Origin: Armillaria gallica
Taxonomy: Eukaryota; Basidiomycota; Agaricomycetes; Agaricales; Physalacriaceae
Direction: 5' to 3'
Length of the DNA: 64,000 nt
Assembly: GCA_037576215.1 (NCBI GenBank)
Contig: JBANDB010000011.1
Coordinates: 992,001 to 1,056,000 of the forward strand
The notes beneath the pieces were generated by a model. The model searched no databases, was not told where the DNA came from, and worked only from the letters and a program-made list of their open reading frames with translations. The position numbers and the translations under genes are program-made. Positions 9,161-20,027 of this stretch are shown here, piece by piece (the stretch's first letter is position 1; each line of letters opens with the position of its first letter).

Positions 9161-10825
9161 TGCGTTCTTCAATGGCTTCACGAGAACAAACTTTTCCTCA
9201 AAGTGGAGAAGTGCGAATTCGAGGTCCTCAAGACCGAGTACCTTGGCATGATCGTCAGCGAAAACTCGATCCAAATGGACCCCGTCAAGATCGCCAGTAT
9301 CGCGGAATGGCCCGCACCCAGAAAAAAGAAGGAACTCCAATCGTTCCTCAGATTCACAAACTTCTACCGGAAGTTCATCAAGATGTATTCCAAGGTCGTG
9401 AAACTGTTGACACAGCTCACAGGGAATGCGGAGTGGACATGGGGCAAGGCTCAACAAGACACGTTTGATGAACTCAAACGCCGAATGGCCAAGGATGTAA
9501 TCCTAGCCATTCCAAACAACGACGAACCCTTCTGGGTAGAAGCTGACTCCAGCGAGGGAGCGGTCAGAGCCATCCTCAGCCAGCAGCAGAATGGAACATG
9601 GTGCCCTGTAGCTTTCATGTCGAAGTCGCTCAGCGCCACCGAACGAAACTACGAGATATACGACAAGGAGTTGCTTGCAATCATGCTCGCACTCTCCGAG
9701 TGGTGCCATTACCTTATGGGCGCCCGACATGACGTAGAAATCTGGACAGATCACCAGAACCTCCAATATTTCCGACTTCCCCAGAAGCTGAACCGACGAC
9801 AGGCGCGGTGGGTAACAGAGCTCGCTGAATATCATTTCAAGCTCTTCCACAAACCCGGTGCCCAGAACATAAAAGCCGACTTACTCTCTCGACAAAGCGA
9901 CCACGACCAAGGATCGAAGGACAACGATGATATAATCGTCCTCAAACCCGCGCATTTCAGGGCATTGATCATGCCCACAGCGACGGAAACGCAGCAAACA
10001 GTTGAAGAAGCAACTCGACAGGAGGAGCTTTGGAACGACGGCATAGCGGCCTCATTAGCTCACGAACGAGGAGTCTCCCGCCAAGGCGGACTGCTCTACT
10101 ACGATGGAAGGATTTATGTACCCCGCAAAAAGGCACTATGGGGCAACATCATTTTCCAATATCACGACCACATCACCGCCGGTCATGCCGGAATCGAGAA
10201 GACGAAGGAGCTGGTGCTCTGCGATTATTGGTGGCCGAAATTGAGGAAAGACGTCGAAGCCTATGTGAAAGGCTGCGAAATATGCCAACGAACGAAATCT
10301 GACACACATGCAAAGGCAGCGCTGCTGCACCCGAACAAAGTACCAGTCAGTCCATGGACGCATATATCCGTCGACATGGTCACCGGACTCCCTGACTCTA
10401 ATGGCCATAATGCTATGCTTGTAGTTGTAGACAGATTCTCAAAGGCTATCATCCCGATTGCCTGCAATACTGAATTATTGGCAGAAGGATGGGCCCATCT
10501 ACTACACGATCATGTGTACGCCCACCACGGAATGCCTCAGGTTGTCATATCTGACCGAGGCCCACAGTTCGTGTCAAAGTTCATGAAAGAACTGTACCGG
10601 CTACTCAACATCACGCAGAACACATTGACAGCCTTTCATCCTCAAACCGACAGCCAGACGGAACGAGTCAACCAGGAGATCATCAAATATCTCCGAATAT
10701 TCGTAAATCACAGGCAAAACGATTGGAGCGACTGGCTACCACTGGCGGAGTTCGCCCATAATAACCGGATACACAGTGCAACCGGTAAAAGCCCTTTCAT
10801 GGTACTCTACAGTAGAAACCCGTGA
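9161..10825 (+). pseudogene. pol: pol: RT thumb, RNase H and integrase
   Basis: A long open frame starts with the RT connection (LHENKLFLKVEKCEF, TEYLGMIVSE). It continues with RNase H (PFWVEADSSEGAVRAIL, YDKELLAI, WTDHQNL), an HHCC zinc finger (ITAGHAGIEKTKEL ... GCEICQRTK) and the integrase core. The integrase DDE triad is visible as SVDMVTGLP, VISDRGPQFV and TDSQTERVNQ. It ends at TGA 10823 inside the sequence SRNP-stop-IIPD; the same frame goes on to the chromodomain after a second TGA at 10898. The integrase inserts the cDNA in the nucleus. Confidence 0.92.
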
Positions 10826-11482
10826 ATCATTCCCGACGCACGACGTGCCATGCCATTTGCTAATCCCGCCGCAGAAGACTTCGCCAAGGAAATGATTTGA
10901 ATCCATGACGAGACAAAAACAGCCCTCGAGGAAGCAGCCAAGAAGATGAAGAACCAGTACAACAAAAGGAGACGAGAGGCACACCCCTATCAGATCGGTG
11001 ACTGCGTCTGGCTTGATGCAATGAACTTGCACCTTCCCCATCCCAAGAAGAAGCTAGATGATAAACGGGTCAGACCTTTCCTGATCGTCGAAAAAGCAGG
11101 AGCCAGCGCCTTTAAACTCAAACTCCCACCACACTGGAAGATTCACCCCCGCTTCAATGAAAAGCTACTAACGCCGTACATGCATCCCGCGTTCCCAAAC
11201 CAACAGCTCCCTCCGCCACCTCCACTGGATCTCATCGAAGAGGAGGAAGAATACGAGGTCGAAGAAGTCCTCGACATTCGTCCAAGACAGATACGCGGAC
11301 GTCGGGGACAAAAGTCCCGAACTACCCACAACTATTTTGTCAAATGGAGGGGATGGACACGGGAACACAACTCATGGGTCCGGGAGGAGGACATGGAACA
11401 TGGCCAAGAAGCAGTTAACAACTTCGAAAAACGTCATGGAGCCATACAGGCAGTCGGGACGCCTGCCCTAACGAGGGGGTGA
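10826..11482 (+). pseudogene. pol: pol: integrase C-terminal region with chromodomain
   Basis: The pol frame, after TGA 10823 and TGA 10898, reads the GPY/F-like integrase tail (YQIGDCVWLDAMNL, VRPFLIVEKAGASAFKLKL), an acidic Pro/Glu stretch and a chromodomain (YFVKWRGWTREHNSWV ... NNFEKRH, about 11330–11440). Chromodomains steer chromovirus integration to marked heterochromatin. The natural stop TGA at 11480–11482 abuts the 3' LTR. An isolated ORF can start at ATG 10946, but the upstream homology shows it is the end of pol. Confidence 0.88.
11471..11482 (+). promoter_or_regulatory. Polypurine tract of the gypsy element
   Basis: ACGAGGGGGTGA lies directly before the 3' LTR start (TGTTACGA), the position from which plus-strand DNA synthesis is primed. 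Confidence 0.7.
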
Positions 11483-11867
11483 TGTTACGATTTTTCAACA
11501 TTTTCCCTTATCTAATCTTATCCGGCCCCTCGGCTTCTCACAGCACCTTGGCAACTCAGCTTCTCACGGCACCTTCGGCAACTCAGCATGAAACCCCAAC
11601 AATCAAACCCCAAGACTTCACATGAAGCCACAGACGATTGGTATTTTTAGATTCCGAATATCGTATATAAGTAACACAGCTCTCAGCCACATACCCTAGC
11701 TTCGAGCTAAGTTTAATACACCCTGGACTTTACTCTTATCGCTTGCCGAGAGCCTACCCATTAAATCGAGTCGCTGTAATAGACGCCACGGTTCTATTGT
11801 CCTACCCAAAGTGAGAGGTAGTGCTCGTTAGACACCTAGTCTGTTATTCCCAAGTCTGATTATAACA
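11483..11867 (+). repeat. 3' LTR (385 bp) of the gypsy element
   Basis: It starts TGTTACGA and ends TTATAACA and follows a polypurine tract. Inside are a 27-bp imperfect direct repeat (CTTCTCACAGCACCTTGG... at about 11535 and again at about 11561) and a TATA-like GTATATAAG at about 11662. The base pairs after it (GAGGG) would be the right target duplication. Confidence 0.9.
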
Positions 11868-14800
11868 GAGGGTGAGTGAGAGGATGTACAAAAATATCAA
11901 CTTGAACAAACCTGCTGATGAGTTCTCCTCATTCTTGACCATAACCGTAACACTTCTGTCCATTGCCTGCTGTTCCCACAATATCTTGACTTCTTTGCAC
12001 AGAGTGTTCAGTCCCTTTGGCCACTTTGGGTCTGGCTTTAGGCACATTTCCTCAAGCTCTGCAATGACTTCTTGAGATGTTATTTTGCACTTGCTGATTT
12101 CATGCTGGATCCACTCAGGTATTTCACGATAATGCTGCCAGGTCTTCAGGGTGGACTAAAGAGAAGATACTGTTAGTGTGGCATCCTATCCTACAGGAAT
12201 GAATGAGAAGCACACCTTGCTTATATTTCTCCACCAGTGACTAAAGCACTCTTCGACCACACAAATGGGAGGCTTCAACATTGCCTGTCCATTTTTGTCT
12301 GTTTCCTCCTCTCCAATATCGTACAAGGTCCAGAGGGACTGGAGGTCAAACTGGTCAAAGGTCTTTGATGGCTTGTATAGATCCCATAGCATCTGAGGCT
12401 GCTGGACATAAGAAAAAATCTCAGTCCAGGTCGCATTGTGTTGTCTGAGGATTGGAGGGACAACATGTACTGGCTGGTCTGATGAGAATATCAGTGTTTT
12501 GTTTAAACTGTTAAGCCATTTGTCACTCACTTGGCTTATGAAATGCATTTACAGGTGGTAAAAGCAAATCAATCCGTCTTGATACAGGTGCAGAGAATAT
12601 ATCTGAGTCATCCAACATTGTCACAGGAGGACTTGAGGGGTGCAGCAACTGTAGCTTTTTGACTGGAGATGAGTGAGTTGGAGTTTCAGCATCTACCAAT
12701 ACCAGTGGTGATTTGACTTTGAATATGCATTAGAAAGACTTATAGATGAAAGAGATTACATCAATGACATACCAGAGCTGGTGGAGGCATGGTATACCTC
12801 ATTTGAAAATCCCTTTTGAGGAGAAAACATTGCCAGTCGGCGCTGAAGCATTGTATTCATAGCATTGAGTTTTGAATTTTGGTCAGCTTGGCTTGTACGC
12901 AACTGTTCCATAGCTTGGCGTATGATATCGTCTTGTAGGTGCCCAAGATCCACAGGTGCCCCTGCTTCTGCTTGTATAGAAGCTAGATCAGCAGGAAATT
13001 TGTCTGACATCCATGCACGGACATCAGGCTGGTCCAAAGCTGGTAATCGAAAGATGGCAGAGTTTGGAAGATGCTGATAGATCGTTGCAGCACACTAGGA
13101 AAAATAGAATGAGCTTTTTGCAAGTCAATGACACACCAAATAATCTTACCTGGAAGAAATAAGGATGCGAATCGATAATCATCTGCCAGTATTTGGTTGC
13201 ACCGATAAGGTTGTCTTGGCCTGGTAAGATGTCAGAATAGTAGAAGCAATATACAATAGTCCTTACCAATAATAGAGTCCCAGATGTTCTCTGCCATTGG
13301 GCACACATATTTTAGAAACTCACTTGGAACATCCACATGACGCCATTCAGGATTATACTCCTCATGTGCCTTATATCCATGACATCCTAAAACTGCCTGA
13401 ATACAGGGTTATATCAGTCAGTGATCTGCCATAGTGAATGAGTAATAAATCTGTACTGTTTTTGCCAATGCAGGAGCATATGTGTCAAAATAAGTGCCAC
13501 ATGACCATCCTAGCTTTGCTGTTTCATTTGAATCAACACTAGAAGAAGTAAGAAAGTCTGTCCTGTCTGTCATGTAAAAGAGCCATGCTCACCCCATTTT
13601 CTCCTGTTGATATCCTAGAAGGTGATGAGGAAGATGTACCTTGACTTTAGAACTGAAATCGGCCTTATAGAAAGCATTATTGTAGATGTTGTGGAGGCTG
13701 GAATCACTGTAGGGTATGGAAGGAAGCTTTTGAGAGTGAAGGACTCGGATCTGTCACCAAGATGAATTTTGTGAGTAGTCAATACTCATCTTCTTATCAA
13801 TTTCGAAGTAGTCATGAATATAGTAAAAGTAAAAGATCATTGCTCCAAGTGGGCATGACATTGCATCATGATGCGCAATGAAAACAGAGTATACAGGATT
13901 GATTTTCTATTGAACAAATATGAGAGAGAGATATGAAGATTTAACTATAATGACTGACCATTCGCATCCCTCTCCGATTAGCCTTTTCCTCTCCTTGCAT
14001 TCCAAGAACACTGAATACCTGTGTCTGCTTATTTGGATGAAGCCAGACATATGGCTGGAGAGTCGAAGTGACCGAAAGTCATCACCACAATTCCCACTTG
14101 CCATTTGACATGTCCAAGCAAGATGTCCAAAGACTGCAATGTGCACTGATGAGACTGGTGTAAGTAATTAAATTCTCTCAGTGAAATTGTTACACAACAT
14201 ACATTCTTGATGCCATAAAAATCCCAGAGCAATTTTCAGCAGCTGTTCAGATGTAACACCAGCAAGAAATGTGTTTGCAACAATATCAACTGCATCTTCA
14301 TTTGAGTCTATACCACTATAAAAGGATTCACTATTCAGATTATTACTCAGCAATAAATCTGGGAGTACACACCTGCAAGAACGTGTGAGAGCAGCATCCA
14401 TGCGATCTTTGATGGCATCGTACACCAATACATTAGTTGCAGGTCTTCTTTTTGCAAGCGAAGGATCCTGTGCATCCTGGAGTTTACGAACTCGCAAGGC
14501 AGCAAAGAATAGCTTTTTAAGCTGTGACTAAAGAATAACAGCAGTAAGCCTCTCCAAGCTAGAAACCTGCAGTCAAACATGGCACTTACAGCCCCAAGTA
14601 AAGTTCCTGCAATAGGCTCATTTTTGTGATTATGCTTTTGCCGTTCAGCCAACCAAGTAATGAATAAGAGAAGGCAGTGAACATCAATGATATGATCCCT
14701 TATTTGTCCCTCAGCAAATTTGATATCCAAAAATTCCTAACAAAGACAGTCAGAACGTGTTTTTTATAAGCCAAGGTACATACATTAAGAGACCTAACAC

Positions 14801-15731
14801 ATGAGGCCTGTGTCTTTCACCCACCTGGCCGGCGATTGTTTTCAGCTCGATGAGCTGCATGTACATGTGTCTTCTTCTGAAAGAGCTCATAAACCTCTAC
14901 CAGGAGAAATTAGATTCCTGATAGAAAAATTAGGCATAAGCTTACCATCATCATCCAAATCCTCATCATTGTCACCGGCTTCACTCACTGTATCATCCTC
15001 TTCACCCTCATTATCAACATCATAACCAAGAATCTCCTCAGCAGCAAACTGATCACTGGAAATCATATAATCATGAAGGAGCTCAACTTCAGAATTATCT
15101 CCCACTCCTATTCCATGGAGAAAATCAGGATCACTGTCACTGCTGTTGGGCAGGAGATGAAATCAGATGTTTGGACTTGCCGAAGCATCATCAGATGTGG
15201 GTAATTGCCAGAAAGAACATGGTGGTGGTGTTTTAGGCAAACATGGAAGGCTTGTCAGTGTGGTTTTGTCTTTGGGAGCAACTTCTGAGAGTGCAGATGG
15301 TGTATACCTTTCACAGATAAAGGTCAAGATAATTACAATGAGGCTTGAGCTCTAAATTACGTACCAATAGTTTGCCAGAAGACTCCGTAGTTTTGCCAGA
15401 TTTGCAGACTTTGCATAGGCCACACCAAGGCGGTCACATTCCTGTTGGAGTGGGTCCTTCCGGGTGAAATGGGTGCTATACATCAATTGATTCAGCATCA
15501 GCTCTCTTTAGTATACTACTTCAAAGGAACGTACAGTTGCTCTTCATACTCCTCCTGCAGAACAGAAGCCTTGTCCGGGATCAGTGAGCATGACTGGACA
15601 ATGTTTCTGACCACACAAACACGCTTCTCAGGTGCCACGTTGCGTGAACAAACTGGTTCGCTTCCCATGCCTGAAGCTGCAGGGTCTTGCCAAAGCCGCA
15701 ATTCTGGATCGATGTTTTCATCAGGAATCAT
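11868..15731 (-). pseudogene. Crypton-type tyrosine recombinase gene (Ndc10-like core), truncated and frameshifted
   Basis: A minus-strand gene with about a dozen short introns starts at ATG 15731. The N-terminus is followed by an acidic region (about 14920–15100). The core carries motifs I associate with Crypton/Ndc10-type recombinases: KKLFFAALRVRKLQDAQDPS, GVTSEQLLKIALGFLW, GDDFRSLRLS, VLGMQGEEKANRRGM, MSCPLGAMIFYFYYIHDYF, HHLLGYQQEKMG, then YFDTYAPALAKTAVLGCHGY (probable Tyr nucleophile) and WRHVDVP. A coiled coil (about 12820–12950) and a Trp-rich C-terminal domain resembling GCR1-type DNA binding follow. One base seems lost near 14044. The gypsy 3' LTR cuts the gene in an intron after SSAG, so its C-terminus is missing. 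Such enzymes excise and insert circular DNA. Homology is from memory of motifs. Confidence 0.65.
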
Positions 15732-15850
15732 GAGATTGAAGCTCCGTTTGGGATGAGAATGTGTGATGTGAAGTAAAGCTAAGAATATAGAATAGATACA
15801 GCGAAAAAAATGGGGCAGCGGGCGTGCTAGCAGTAAGAGAAAAAAATTTT

Positions 15851-15937
15851 GCTGGGTGTCTCAGGCACCCAGCACGGTCACCCAACTCAGTGACCTGCCG
15901 TGTTCGGCACAGCTGCGGTCACCGAATCTCGGTGACC
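15851..15937. other. Three consecutive hairpins upstream of the Crypton-type gene
   Basis: GCTGGGTG–CACCCAGC (15851–15873), GGTCAC–GTGACC (15876–15895) and GGTCACCG–CGGTGACC (15917–15937) are three perfect-stem inverted repeats within 87 bp, 120–206 bp before the gene's ATG. The second and third share GGTCAC. They may be promoter or element-end sites; which one cannot be told here. Confidence 0.75.
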
Positions 15938-16849
15938 TGCCCCTTTGGAGTACCATTGGGGTCTCCACATTCTCTCAAGCAAGATCTAAATTGAAGGTGC
16001 CAACAGCCAGTCGATACTGAATGCTCTTACCACGACAGCATGCACCGATGAAACACCATGGCAGTGAGCCGCATTTCGCTGAATATTCGAACTCCGGTCA
16101 GTAGCAACTTAGCTGCTACGATTCGCAAAACATTCACAAATTACCGACAATCCCGAAGGGCCTGAAATTTTTAGGGAATATTGTATGCATATGAATACGT
16201 TTGAATTAAAATTTTAAGCCTCAGAAATTGAGTGTATCCTTTATGTTAAATGATTCCGCTATTGAACGGCAGGTCTGCCGTTTGATGTGGCTGTGCTTCG
16301 GGCATGAGAAAGGTATGCGGAGCGCCGTTTATCATCATCCTCTCTGACTTTGGGCTTCTGACACTCAAAAATCGTTGTGGAATTCGCAGGTAGGTCTTCT
16401 GAAACTTCCCTCCTTTCCCTTTTATTTTTCTCTCTTTTTTCTTTTTCTTTTTCTTTTATTTTTTTATTTTTTCTCAGACTGACCCACAAGCATCAGTAGC
16501 GAGCCACTCTGTTTCATCCGTGGTTTGTAGTGTATTTGGCCTCTGATCTGTTTGCCATCGACGTCCGATCTCTCTTCTATCAGTTTTACCCGCTGTCTGT
16601 CATCGGGGGTCTGGTCTGCTTGCTATCTGAGGTCTCTCCCATCTGGAAGTGTGTTTCAGCCGTCTTGTTTGCGTTGATATAAAGGTGGGCAAGAGTGCCG
16701 AGCTGGTTATCGAGCATGAAGACCCATTATAGTTTTGACACTGACAACGGTGTTTGCGTGTGTCTGTTGACCTGCCGGTTTGTCGTGCTTGCTACTGCTC
16801 CGAATACAACTACTGACGATCGCACTCAGATCCGCTCTGTCTGTAATAT
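15938..16849. other. No gene recognised; pyrimidine-rich tract
   Basis: I see no supported coding region. A nearly pure plus-strand pyrimidine tract (TTTCTCTC.../CTTTTT units) fills about 16405–16476. The part after 16500 is rich in TCTGT and may be leader of the following frame. Confidence 0.5.
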
Positions 16850-16950
16850 GTGCTCGGCACGCTATCAGTGTTTGCGCTCGGCACGCTGTTTTATAGCGCT
16901 TGGCACACCTTGAATTACGCGCTTGGTGCTTGTCTTTTGCGCTCGGCATC
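16850..16950 (+). repeat. Five phased copies of GCGCTCGGCAC before the Helitron-type ORF
   Basis: Copies start near 16850, 16874, 16896, 16919 and 16939 (GCTCGGCAC, GCGCTCGGCAC, GCGCTTGGCAC, GCGCTTGGTGC, GCGCTCGGCATC), spaced 20–24 bp. The last copy ends 7 bp before the ATG at 16957. The spacing of about two helical turns suggests a protein-binding array; it may also be a degenerate minisatellite. Confidence 0.75.
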
Positions 16951-16956
16951 AGTAAT

Positions 16957-19236
16957 ATGTTTTTATATAAGCAACCTTGTCGGTGGACTCGTCTCTTAGA
17001 CGATGCTGATTTACCAGATTACAATGTGGAATTTGATGTATCAGACTATCTGGTCTACTACGACCTGTTGTACTATCCTCGCTTCCACACGAATACATTT
17101 AAGTCGTCGCACAGTGTATGTTTATGGTTGGAGTGCTGTTTCTGTCTCTATGCAAAATGGGTGCATTCTCGTGTGGTGTATGTCAAAGGATCTTTCATTA
17201 TCGAAGATCCCGTTTTAGATGCTCGTGTGGTTCTCACTGCGAGTGCTGTTGAATTGGCGCAGTTTCACCCTGCACTGTACAGCCATAGTACTGCTCAGTG
17301 CAATCCTGCCTGGTTGTACCTTTCATGAGAAGATTTAGAAGATGGATTCAAAGGTGTTAGTGTTCGAGCGATCCGTAGTAGCATGTTGATTCCGTGGAAG
17401 GCGTGTTCTTGAAAATCTGTTATTGACACCATTGTGGCTAACTTTTTGTGTTTTGCTGCTGAGATTGTGCTTGAGGAGGATTCGTTTTTGTTCGCAAGGG
17501 TTGACCATGTACAGGCCGTTCGTGGACGTTGGCGCGGCATTATCTCTAACCTTTTCCTCTCTCGGTATGGTAAGATTGTATTTCCTGCGATTGTTCGTCC
17601 TCAGCACGGTAGTCGTTATATTTGTTCAGCTGTGAAAACGACCACTGAAGTTTTTGGGGATGTTGAGTCAGCATTTGACCCGCATTTATTTCGATCCCGT
17701 GTTTGACAAATTGCGTACCCGAGATTGCAGAATTTTCTTCAATTGTTGCACCATTCAAGAAGGTGTTTATTATCTGCACTGAGGGCTGACATGATCGAGG
17801 CCCTTAGATGTTCGATGCTGGATCGGTGGGCTGAACTTGTCGAAATGCCACTCCAAAGTGTGGGTGAAATTTTGAACTGCTACAAAGTGAACATTGATTT
17901 GGAGTCTGATTTGGGTCTTTGTGATGTGATGGACTATGAGTTTGGTAGAGATTTTTGTGCGTCTGTTCTTCCTCCGATGAGGATCCACAAATGTGTAGGA
18001 CAACGACGGGATCCTCGGATTCATCGGCGCATGCAAATCGCTGCTCAATCGTCTGACCGTTTTAGTAATATTTGCAGGGATTGGCCGCAGCCCGTGTCTT
18101 TTGATACCAAGTTAAATAGCTGTAGAAGGTTCTGGGAAGGTATGAAATGGACTAGGTGCCAGACTTGCTCGGTATGTTCTCATGACTTACGCTGTGGACA
18201 GCCTTTAGTGAGTCGTTCTTACTCCGAAGAAGATCTCGAGGACCTGGCTGAGATGTTGAATTTCTATTTGTTGCGAATCAGAGATGGAGACGTTGGCATG
18301 GTTCCGATTGATCATTCGCTTCTCAGTTCATACATTTTGGATCCGCATGGATGGGTGGACGGATTTTTGATTGTGTGTACTCAATGTGAGGCGAGGCTTG
18401 AATCTGGTTTGCTTCCAAAGTATGCCTTAAGAAACCACTTGTTTCGGGGTACTCTTCCTGAAGAGTTTCGAGACTTGACTTGGGTAGAGGAAATGGTTTG
18501 CGCTGTGTATCGGTGTACTATTCAGGTGAGCAGATTATACGGAAGTTCAGACCCGGATCAGCCTCGAGTTTTCCATGGAAATGTTTGCGCGCACGATTTA
18601 AATTTGGTATCCACTGTGACAGTTTTGCCACGAACCCCACAAGATATTAACGGTTTATTAAGCGTAGTGTTTGTTGGGCCAAAGCAGTCAATACGCTCTT
18701 GCTTGAAACCGTTGTACACAATTAGAAAGGACAAGGTTTGGCATTTTTTGGTTTGGCTTTCGGAGAATAATCCGTTATACGAGAACATAAAATTGTCAAT
18801 GGCCCAGTTGGAGATGTATGATGACGCGGATGACATTATTCCTGGGTTAGAAGATCTGGTTTGGCAAAGTGTACTTTGTCTCGAATCCTTTCCCTTTTAT
18901 GGAGATGATATCACTGCGTGGCAAGACCAATTTTTTCGAGCGACGCAACGCGGAGTACACTTTGTCCAACTTTGGATCTACCGACCTGAACCGCAAAACT
19001 TTGTACGTGTTCTTTCTTACTGTTTCTCGCAGTCGATTGACCATGGATTGAAGAGACTTGGAGGCCGATTTTTAGACATTTTCACGAATGTAGAATATTG
19101 CATGTTGTGTATCTCGTTGGACAGTGTTAATGTAAAGATGCATGTATTTGTTCTGTGTCACGCTGAGCATCAGCATGTCGGAGAAGGAAAAAGGAAAGAA
19201 TCGGGGACCGGCGTGAAATCGCCGCTACAGGGATAG
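16957..19236 (+). pseudogene. Helitron-type protein with DUF6570 domain, broken by three TGA
   Basis: A single frame runs from ATG 16957 to TAG 19234, about 760 codons, interrupted only by TGA at 17326, 17410 and 17704. The part from 18130 shows the DUF6570 pattern found upstream of the Rep/helicase in basidiomycete Helitrons: WEGMKWTRCQTCSVC, VCTQCEARLESGLLPKYAL, LPEEFRDLTWVEEM, then SVVFVGPKQSIRSC and VWHFLVWLSENNPLYENIKL. The N-terminal 250 codons (LLDDADLPDYNVEFDVSDYL...) I do not recognise. No Helitron Rep motif or PIF1-type helicase follows in the window, so the element is incomplete. Each stop could come from CGA. The strand, frame and domain are convincing; the exact role of DUF6570 is unknown. 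Confidence 0.65.
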
Positions 19237-19479
19237 ATAGCCTATTTAAGCAACAGACTCCATACACTCACTACAACCTCACCCCCACCGTAGTCGTGTA
19301 TGTTGCGTCTGTCTACGAGAGACTAGGGACTGAGTAAAGAGGAGCAATTCCGAATGATTACCTCTGTCGTCGGCCGTAAGCATGTTCAGGTCCTGAGTTC
19401 CGATCTGTTAGTCATGATCGTCGCAGCGTCAAGGATGGTCCAGTCGGGCGTTTCCTCTCGTCATCGTTATGGACGTTGG
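19237..19479. other. No gene recognised
   Basis: Between the end of the Helitron-type frame and the first S module there is no supported feature. TA-rich and mixed sequence with several CpG. Confidence 0.4.
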
Positions 19480-19550
19480 TTTGCCATCAAGAGGGGAAAT
19501 TGAATATGAAATTGCGTTCCGCTTTCAAACAAGCTATGCCGGCGGCAATC
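19480..19550 (-). repeat. S module, copy S0 (core only)
   Basis: On the minus strand the core reads TTGCCGCCGGCATAGCTTGTTTGAAAGCGG and TTTCATATTC. It lies about 480 bp beyond the 3' end of DUF6534 gene A, in the same orientation. In other copies the core is followed by a conserved stretch and a likely splice donor; here only the core is clear. Confidence 0.55.
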
Positions 19551-20027
19551 AATGAGATTCAGTTACGTCAATCGCGTGCGCGTTCACCTCATTCATAGCG
19601 AGAAAAAATGTTGTCGGTTAGATCTTCACTGTGGGCCGGTGCATGATTCATGCATCTCCCACACAGCGTGTTTACTAAGGCCCGTCTTCGTATGCCAGGC
19701 GTATCAGAAGATATGACAGATAGACAATAGACAGCGGACATTTCAGTGTGCGTGATGAACTGAATTGTATTGGCAGTGGACACGGATAGCTTAACCAGAG
19801 ATTAATATGAACATGACAGTGGTTAGAAACGGACACTCTGTATCGATAAATGTGGCCAGTCTCCAATTGCAAGAGACGCAAAACAAAACTCCTCTGCAAG
19901 GCCTCATATCTGCAACTGGAAGCAACCGTGAAAGGGCCAGAACTTCCAAACTTGCCAGGATTACTTATATTCATCGCTACTTGAATCCATGTATTAGTAA
20001 AAGAGGAAAATCCGAGCCAATTTTCCT

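Larger units (their letters stand above)
262..11867 (+). mobile_element. Chromodomain Ty3/gypsy LTR retrotransposon, nested and decayed
   Basis: The order LTR – gag – protease – RT – RNase H – integrase – chromodomain – polypurine tract – LTR is that of a chromovirus-type Ty3/gypsy element. The element spans 11.6 kb here because two solo LTRs (977–2843 and 4118–5786) lie inside gag. Without them, and with a full 5' LTR, it would be about 8.3 kb. The 5' LTR is reduced to its last 110 bp. Over that stretch the two LTRs differ at five positions, all transitions. The coding frames carry TGA stops and at least two one-base losses, so the copy cannot make its proteins. The right edge lies in the Crypton-type gene; the left target duplication cannot be seen because the left LTR end is missing. 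Confidence 0.92.

Noticed and set aside
10946..11482. Separate chromodomain gene
   Set aside because: The frame is the same as the integrase frame and continues it across TGA 10823 and 10898.
16900..17328. Independent small gene
   Set aside because: Its frame equals that of the Helitron-type ORF and the stop at 17326 is one of three TGA in it.
17725..19236. A 503-codon gene starting at 17725
   Set aside because: The start would be TTG, and the same frame is open upstream to ATG 16957 apart from three TGA, so this is the 3' part of a longer broken frame.
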